Positions 56,850 to 64,000 of a DNA stretch of 64,000 bases are shown in pieces. The stretch covers positions 20,193,395-20,257,394 of the forward strand of contig JACGWO010000004.1 in the NCBI GenBank assembly GCA_034509735.1, in the 5' to 3' direction. Numbering within the stretch: position 1 is the stretch's first letter; the number at the start of each line of letters is the position of its first letter. Both the position numbers and the translations under genes were made by a program. This DNA comes from Sesamum alatum (taxonomy: Eukaryota; Streptophyta; Magnoliopsida; Lamiales; Pedaliaceae). Below the pieces are notes generated by a model. It had not been told where the DNA came from and made no database searches. It worked only from the letters and a program-made list of their open reading frames with translations.

Positions 56850-58300
56850 TTCTATTTTAATGCCAAACCAGTGGAACCATCCCTTTTCATATTATTGTAT
56901 AAATGCCTAACACAGAATGTATTTTCAACATTAGGGAACAGAGTCTCAAAGGCTAGAATCAAACCCTTCGATTTATCAGACATGAAGGTCCAGTTACAAT
57001 CATTTCCGAACCCTATATCATTGTCTAACAGTTGCAAAAACCATATCCAGCTGGCTTTTGTTTCAGCTTCAACAATTGCATATGCAATTGGCCAGATGTT
57101 ATTGTATACATCAAGCCCAATTGCTAACAATAACTGACCACCATGTCTCCCTTTCAGAAAAGACCCATGAAACCCCACTACAAGCCTGCAATCATTTTTT
57201 AATCCAATTTTACATGCATTAAAACGCACGTAAAATCTTTGAAATCTTTTAGTTTCTCCCCCTTCTTCATCTATTAACTTTAATATGACAGTTGAACCTG
57301 GATTACTTCTCATCCATTCCTCATAGTACTCCCAAACCTTTTTGAAATGTTCTGCCATGTTCCCTTGTTGTAGGTTTAGTGCCTTCATTTTTGTCCTATA
57401 GACTTGTGATTTGGAGACATTAGCATTTAAAGTTGTGCACAATTCATTTCTGAATTCACTTGTTCCTCACTTTGGATTCTCTTTGAATTTTTTCAAATAT
57501 GTCTTTTCAATCCAACCTAATTTGAGGATTGAATTGTTATAATTCCTTGAGCACTTGTTATGTTCAGGATTATAACTCTTCGCTTGCCATGCATTATCAT
57601 TTTGCATTTTTTAAACATAAAAAACCATGTGCAACACTCTTTCTTGCAGATATCCCTCAATCTCACTTTGTCATTCTTTTGGAATTTTACCATCATGCCT
57701 CTTCTAAAGCAATAGCTTTGTATTGCGAATTTAGCCACCTCCTTAGAACTGAAAATCAAACCCAATGCAAGATTAGGGTTTTTCATTTCAACCTTAGGAT
57801 TAAACATATGGTATTTCATTCTTCCCTCATCATCAGACCCATAATTGCTACCAAATTCATCCCCTCTCAACACAGCCCCTTCTTCTACATTTTTAGCCAG
57901 TATCCTATTCAACAAATCGCCAGAAACCTATTCACTGCCTTGCACACTCTTTGCAGCCTCATGATCAACATATTCTTCAAACATCCTATCATCATCCGAC
58001 GTGTTGTAATTACTCTCATAGAATACATCATCCCACTCACTCTCATTTCCCTCACAACCTTCAGCCCCATCAGTCTCCTCAATCCCCTCCATCTCATACA
58101 CAGCGTCAATCATTTCAAATTCATTCACTAACCCAGCATAAAAAACACTACCCACAATATCAAGATGTTCCAGATATATTTCAACCTCAAAATTACTAGG
58201 TATGTATTTTTTCAAACCATAACCCTGTGCATCATCCTAATGCAGTTGCAATGTCCATCAAAACTCTTTCCATACTTAAGTCAAAATCTAATTCTACCCT
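56850..58300 (-). pseudogene. MuDR-type (MULE) transposase, truncated and broken
   Basis: Three minus-strand frames form one gene: an acidic N-terminus (58,215-57,928), a MuDR N-terminal domain (57,915-57,517, with FSSKEVAKFAIQSYCFRRGM, VKFQKNDKVRLR and CKKECCTWFF), and the transposase core (57,442-56,852). The core reads RLVVGFHGSFLKGRHGGQLL, VYNNIWPIAYAIVEAETKAS, WTFMSDKSKG and FCVRHLYNNMK. The first catalytic Asp (usually V/GxDGxFLKG) is His92 of the core frame, while the second (Asp156) is present. The region with the catalytic Glu and SWIM domain is lost. Two stops separate the frames. Confidence 0.8.
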
Positions 58301-59397
58301 TGTCATTAAAGCACAATTATGCAGCATAACCCTATAGATCCATTATGCCTATTTGATCTATATCCACAAAATCAAAGAACTCCACACCCCCTGTACTCCC
58401 TATATGGAACATGCTTCATAACTCCTCAATAATATATTTTCAAACTAAAACATGTATGGTACCCCATACTCACTGTCATTATTCAATTTTATTAGTTATT
58501 TAATTAAAATTACAATAGGAAAGCAAAAAAAAAAAAAAAAGAACAAACAAACAAACAAAAAAATCCATTGGTTGTGCTCACTATAATTAAAGCAATCCAT
58601 ACAACTATATCCACACACAATTCACATAAGAATCATTAGTTAATACAGAGAACAACAACTCAATAATTTGCAATTCACAATCGTGCTCATGTTCATCAAT
58701 CAATTCAACCACAAGCAATTTCATACAGAGCACAAAAATTATATCCACAATTCATACACAAAATTCTCAATTTCATAAAGAAATCATAATTTCTGTCAAT
58801 ATTCGTAATTTCATAAAAAAAGTCAAAAATTACTTACCGTAATTCGATATAAAATTGAGAGCATGTGTGCTCCTCGTCGCCATTGCTACTCCTCACCTCC
58901 AAAATACTTTTTACGACTCCTCAAATGCGACTTCAGACGCCACTTCTTCCAATAACTGCTTCTTCGATTTTTAGGGTTCTAAACTTTGGGGATTGTGAAT
59001 TTCGGGCGAAATAACAAAATATTCAATGGACTTTGCAGAAAATGAGAAAAGAGTGTTTAATTACTAAAATAACATAAAATAATTGGTGGAATTGTGCCAA
59101 ATCGAGTGAAAATTGTACTAGGGTTTTTTTTTTTTTGGGGAGAAAGAGGGGTTTGGGAAAATTTGTGTTTTGGGGAAGAACTGAGATTTCTGTTGCAGAA
59201 GAGTGTTTTTCCGTCTATTTTCAGCTTCACATGTAGATCACGTGAGGCCCTCCATCTATTTTAACGCCCAAATTAACGCCAATGATGAAAAAAGTTAAAG
59301 AATGTCAAGTTTGAGGACTAAAATTGTCAAGGGCGATAGTATCAGGTGCAAAAGTGAATAAGTGGTCAAGTATGAGAACCAAAATCGTAATTCTCCC
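58301..59397 (-). other. 5' region and probable terminal repeat of the MULE
   Basis: The AT-rich region upstream of the transposase contains a poly-A run (58,525-58,541). It ends at 59,397 with, on the minus strand, gggagaattacgattttggt and cttgaccacttattcac followed by a second similar arm (gacaattttagtcctcaaac). This is typical of Mutator-like termini. The opposite end was not found, consistent with left truncation. Confidence 0.45.
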
Positions 59398-60009
59398 ATG
59401 ATAGATTTGAATGAAAGATGCTTATGAGTAACACACATCAGCCAATTTTTGTAAGCTTTAGAGCCTATGAGCAACCACCATATTATGATACGTGATTGTT
59501 TTGGTTGTGTGATTATCATTTTTTATTTAATTTTCTAGGACTTGCTTAATTATACATATTAACACTTCAATTTTCAGTAGGGTGTGGTGAATAGGATAAC
59601 CCATTTTTTTTAAGTCTGCACAAATGTTATGCATGTGATTTAAATACTTTGAACTATTCTAGTACTCGTTCTTCTGAAACCCTTGATAAATGCATTTTAC
59701 TTGCTTTATGATATTGTATAATTATGCATGTTTAACCCAATAGAAAGAAAAAGTCATTTACTGGGCGATTATTTACATATAATAAGTCCTGCAGATGAAT
59801 TAGAGAAAGGGCGGACGAAGAACAATATTGAGGATTGTAATTGCTTTAGAAGTTTTATTCCTGAGAATATTTTATTTTCTAGACTCGCTAAGTGTCGTTT
59901 GTTTAGGGTGTATAAGAATTTTTCTTGTTGCCTTTGAATTATTTTAATTTGAGAATATATTGACTACTCTCAAATTATTTCAATTTGAGGATATATTGAG
60001 TATGTTCAA
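59398..60009. other. Intergenic stretch with a 36-bp tandem duplication
   Basis: No gene is supported; the 69-codon frame at 59,728-59,937 has no recognisable domain. At about 59,936-60,007 a unit of about 36 bp (aattattttaatttgaga, then atatattga) occurs twice with small changes. Confidence 0.45.
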
Positions 60010-63000
60010 TCGATGATGGTTTTAGTACTTTGCTTAAAAAAAAATCATGGGTTATGTGGAGATAGCGAAAATTTGGTGGCTTACTATCACTAAGTTGCAT
60101 TTGATTCGGTGACGTTGCCATGATCTCTTGAACTTGGGGCATGACAGTTGTTATTCATGTTTAATTATAAATGAAATCTTAAAATTTTCTTGCACCTCCC
60201 TGCTCATATCGAGTCCAACAGTGGTCAAAGCCAAGTTCATTCAAGCACAAAATATTGTGTCAATTATTTTTCTTGAATTTATTTGATTAAGATGTTTAGA
60301 GTTGTTATAATATTCATATATGCATATTTAGGATTTGTTTTAATGAGCTTTTATTTCTGTTGTTCTGAAAATATTCTGGATATTTTGTGAATCAGAAAAA
60401 ATTGAAGCGTGATTAAGAAATGATGGTTTTTTTTCCAGAAAAATTATTTATTTCAGAATTAAACATTAAGTCATAAAGTAAAAGACATTTTTGGGTTTCG
60501 GTCATTCTTAAAACTGTTTGAAGTTTCTGAACATTCAGATCTTAAAGGTTAAGAAACTATGATTTTCTTGGAAATTAGTTTGATTTCAGAAACAAACATT
60601 GGGCTATAGTACTTTGCTTAAAAAAAATTCATGGGTTATGTTGAGATAGCAAAAATTTGATGGCTTAGTATCACTAAGTTGCATTTGATTCGGCGATGTT
60701 GCCATGATGTCTTGAACTTGGGGCATGACAGTTGTTATTCATGTTTAATTGTAAATGAAATTTTAAAATTTTCTTGCACCTCCCTGCTCATATCGAGTGC
60801 AACAGTAGTCAGAGCCAAGTTCATTCATGCACAAAATATTGTGTCAATTATTTTATTTTATTTTTTTTGAATTTATTTGATTGAGATGTTTAGAGTTGTT
60901 ATAATATTCATATGCATATTTGGGATTTGTTTTAATGAGCTTTTATTTATGTTGTTCTTAATATATTCTGAATATTTTGTGAATAAGAAAAATTTGAAGT
61001 TTGGTTAAGAAATGATGATTTTTTCCAGAAAAATAATTTATTTCCGAATTAAGCATTAAGTCATAAAGTAAAAGACATTTTTGGGTTTCGGTCATTCTTA
61101 AAACTATTTGAAGTTTTTGAACATTCATATCTTAAAGGTTAAGAAACTGTAATTTTCTTGGAAATTAGTTTGATTTCGGAAACAAGCATTGGGCTTTAGT
61201 ACTTTACTTAAAAAAAATTCGTGGGTTATGTTGAGATAGCAAAAATTTGATGGCTTAGTATCACTAAGTTGCATTTGATTCGGTGATGTTGCCATGATGT
61301 CTTGAACTTGGGGCATGACAGTTGTTATTCATGTTTAATTATAAATGAAATTTTATAATTTTCTTGCACCTCCCTGCTCATATCGAGTGCAACAGTGGTC
61401 AGAGCCAAGTTCATTCAAGCACAAAATACTGTGTCAATTATTTTTTCTTGAATTTATTTGATTGAGATATTTAGAGTTGTTATAATATTCATATATGCAT
61501 ATTTGGGATTTAATTTAATGAGCTTTTATTTCTGTTGTTTTGAAAATATTCTAGATATTTTTTGAATCAGAAAAAATTGAAATGATTATTAAGAAATAAT
61601 GGTTTTATCCAGAAAAATCATTTATTTCAGAATTAAACATTAAGTCATAAAGTAAAAGACATTTTTGGGTTTCGGTCATTCTTAAAACTGTTTGAAGTTT
61701 CTGAACATTCAGATCTTAAAGGTTAAGAAACTATGATTTTCTTGGAAATTAGTTTGATTTCAGAAACAAACATTGGGCTATAGTACTTTGCTTAAAAAAA
61801 AATTCATGGGTTATGTTGAGATAGCAAAAATTTGATGGCTTAGTATCACTAAGTTGCATTTGATTCGGCGATGTTGCCATGATGTCTTGAACTTGGGGCA
61901 TGACAGTTGTTATTCATGTTTAATTGTAAATGAAATTTTATAATTTTCTTGCACCTCCCTGCTCATATCGAGTGCAACAGTAGTCAGAGCCAAGTTCATT
62001 CATGCACAAAATATTGTGTCAATTATTTTATTTTATTTTTTTTTGAATTTATTTGATTGAGATGTTTAGAGTTGTTATAATATTCATATGCATATTTGGG
62101 ATTTGTTTTAATGAGCTTTTATTTATGTTGTTCTTAATATATTCTGAATATTTTGTGAATAAGAAAAATTTGAAGTTTGGTTAAGAAATGATGATTTTTT
62201 TCCAGAAAAATAATTTATTTCCAAATTAAGCATTAAGTCATAAAGTAAAAGACATTTTTGGGTTTCGGTCATTCTTAAAACTATTTGAAGTTTTTGAACA
62301 TTCATATCTTAAAGGTTAAGAAACTGTAATTTTCTTGGAAATTAGTTTGATTTCGGAAACAAGCATTGGGCTTTAGTACTTTACTTAAAAAAAATTCGTG
62401 GGTTATGTTGAGATAGCAAAAATTTGATGGCTTAGTATCACTAAGTTGCATTTGATTCGGTGATGTTGCCATGATGTCTTGAACTTGGGGCATGACAGTT
62501 GTTATTCATGTTTAATTATAAATGAAATTTTATAATTTTCTTGCACCTCCCTGCTCATATCGAGTGCAACAGTGGTCAGAGCCAAGTTCATTCAAGCACA
62601 AAATACTGTGTCAATTATTTTTTTGAATTTATTTGATTGAGATATTTAGAGTTGTTATAATATTCATATATGCATATTTGGGATTTAATTTAATGAGCTT
62701 TTATTTCTGTTGTTTTGAAAATATTCTAGATATTTTTGAATCAGAAAAAATTGAAATGATTATTAAGAAATAATGGTTTTATCCAGAAAAATCATTTATT
62801 TCAGAATTAAACATTAAGTCATAAAGTAAAAGATATTTTTGGGTTTCGGTCATTCTTAAAACTGTTTGAAGTTTCTGAACATTTATATCTTAAAGGTTAA
62901 GAAACTGTGATTTTTTTGGAAATTAGTTTGATTTCGGAAACAAACATTGGGCTTTAGTACTTTGCTTAAAAAATATTCATGGGTTATGTTGAGATAGCAA

Positions 63001-63537
63001 AAATTCGATGGCTTAGTATCACTAAGATGAATTTGATGGTGATGTTGCCATGATGTCTTGAACTTGGGGCATGACAGTTGTTATTAATGTTTAATTATAA
63101 ATGAAATTTTATAATTTTCTTGCACCTCCCTGCTCATATCGTGTCCAACAGTCGTCAGAGCCAAGTTTATTCAAGCACAAAAATACTGTCATTTATTTTC
63201 TTTTGAATTTATTTGGTTGAGATGTTTAGAGTTGTTATAATATTAATATATGCATATTTCGGATTTGTTTTAATGAGCTTTTATTTCTGTTGTTCTAAAA
63301 ATATTCTGGATATTTTGTGAATCAGAAAAAAATTAAGTGATGGTTAAGAAATGATGGTTTTTTCCAAAAAAAATCATTTATTTCAGAATTAAACATTAAG
63401 TCATAAAGTAAAAGATATTTTTGGGTTTCGATCATTCTTAAAACTGTTTGAAGTTTCTGAACATTCATATCTTAAAGGTTAAGAAACTGTGATTTTCTTG
63501 AAAATTAGTTTGATTTCGAAAACAAACATTGGGCTTT
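60010..63537 (+). repeat. Six-copy tandem array of ~585-bp units with dimeric higher-order structure
   Basis: The anchor tagtactttgcttaaa (or ttactt) recurs at 60,023, 60,607, 61,197, 61,781, 62,374 and 62,954, giving units of 580-593 bp. Units 2 and 4 share variants (gcgatgttgcc, agtagtcagagcc, cattcatgcac) and units 3 and 5 share others (attcgtgggtt, cttactta, acaaaatactg), so a dimer of about 1,177 bp is repeated. Identical 63-codon frames at 61,125-61,316 and 62,302-62,493 (minus) are 1,177 bp apart. Each unit contains gcaacagtggtcagagccaa, which looks like an LTR end followed by a primer site lacking two bases. The short frames in it are not conserved as genes. Confidence 0.88.
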
Positions 63538-64000
63538 GAAATTAATGACTTTTTGGTTTTTATCCATTCTGAAAAATTAATTGCCATTTCTGAATAAGCA
63601 TGTCATAATTGTTATGATACGATCGAATTTTCTCAAAAATGTTTCTCTTTCTAAGATTTTTCTCTCACCACACCTTGGTTGTATGCGATTTGCACACACT
63701 CTCTGATGGCCTTAGATCTTAGCCACCAACCCCGACACCTCCACCGGTGGCAACCCCCTGCCCCCACTCCAGCGACCTTTTTCCCCGGTCCAATCTTCGA
63801 TTCTGACCTCCCTTGCCCACACATGCGCCCCTCCTTCCCCTCAAAAACCTCGTTTCCTTCACTGTGTGCGATTCGCACACAGTTCTTGCCAGAGCCACTT
63901 CCAGCCACCATCGTCGGCCATCCTCGCTGGAGCTAGCCTCAGCAACCCCTAGCGACACTTCCCTTCGATTCCCTTCCTTCTCCATCCAATAGTGCTTCTT
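63538..64000. other. End of array and C-rich stretch at the window edge
   Basis: After AT-rich sequence to about 63,660 the plus strand becomes C-rich (cccc-acc-cc). Two related inverted repeats, gtatgcgatttgcacacac (63,680) and gtgtgcgattcgcacacag (63,865), lie 185 bp apart. Open frames on both strands (63,679-63,936 + and 63,651-63,911 -) lack recognisable domains and one or both are compositional. It could be the start of another mobile element or of a gene outside the window. Confidence 0.4.

Noticed and set aside
57529..58131. 200-codon plus-strand frame
   Set aside because: It is antisense to the MuDR transposase, whose minus-strand frames carry the recognised domains.
60010..63537. 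CRISPR-like array
   Set aside because: The units are about 585 bp and contiguous without spacers, in plant DNA. It is a tandem repeat.

Overview
This window is plant nuclear DNA made almost wholly of transposable elements. Three things show this: Ty1/copia and Ty3/gypsy polyproteins with tRNA-iMet-type primer sites, an L1-type LINE, and MuDR and hAT DNA transposons. The families look eudicot-like. No host protein gene, tRNA or rRNA could be supported.

Left part (1-23,890), all + strand except one LTR. It is a nest of five insertions. A gypsy element (D) is entered in gag by a copia element (C). C is apparently entered in its protease region by a related copia element (B). B is entered in gag by copia element A, which is flanked by the 5-bp target duplication AGATG. 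A carries an LTR in the opposite orientation between its protease and integrase domains. B, C and D start outside the window or at its first base, so only their right-hand parts are seen. Every polyprotein here is broken.

Middle part (23,891-41,354). A decayed fragment of an endogenous pararetrovirus coat-protein region lies next to a minus-strand gypsy element (F). F is unusual because a second copy of its own protease segment sits inside its integrase. A young, nearly intact 10.4-kb copia element (E, minus strand, target duplication ATAAT) has inserted into that second copy. E has almost identical LTRs, a primer site, a polypurine tract and all catalytic motifs. Its only visible coding defect is one extra base between the integrase and reverse transcriptase frames.

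Right part (41,355-64,000). A 5'-truncated LINE has a 13-bp target duplication. Next come a purine-rich Mutator-like element, a solo gypsy LTR (duplication ACAAG), a small Mutator-type element (9-bp duplication AATTAATAA), a second similar element, and a non-autonomous hAT element with CTCGAG-rich ends (8-bp duplication GTTGCAAT). After these are an Athila-like gypsy LTR and gag, a truncated MuDR transposase, and a six-copy tandem array of ~585-bp units with dimeric higher-order structure. The window ends in a C-rich stretch of unknown nature.

The copia copies A, B, C, the inverted LTR and E share an architecture that outlasts sequence divergence. Clustered TTGAC (W-box) motifs lie upstream of a TATA box. 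About 160 nt downstream of the TATA box is a hairpin with covarying arms and a conserved loop. A and E also share a GC-rich leader tract and an identical palindromic hairpin in the untranslated leader. The LTR hairpin and the tandem array are the least explained parts of the window. All boundaries and counts were read by eye.
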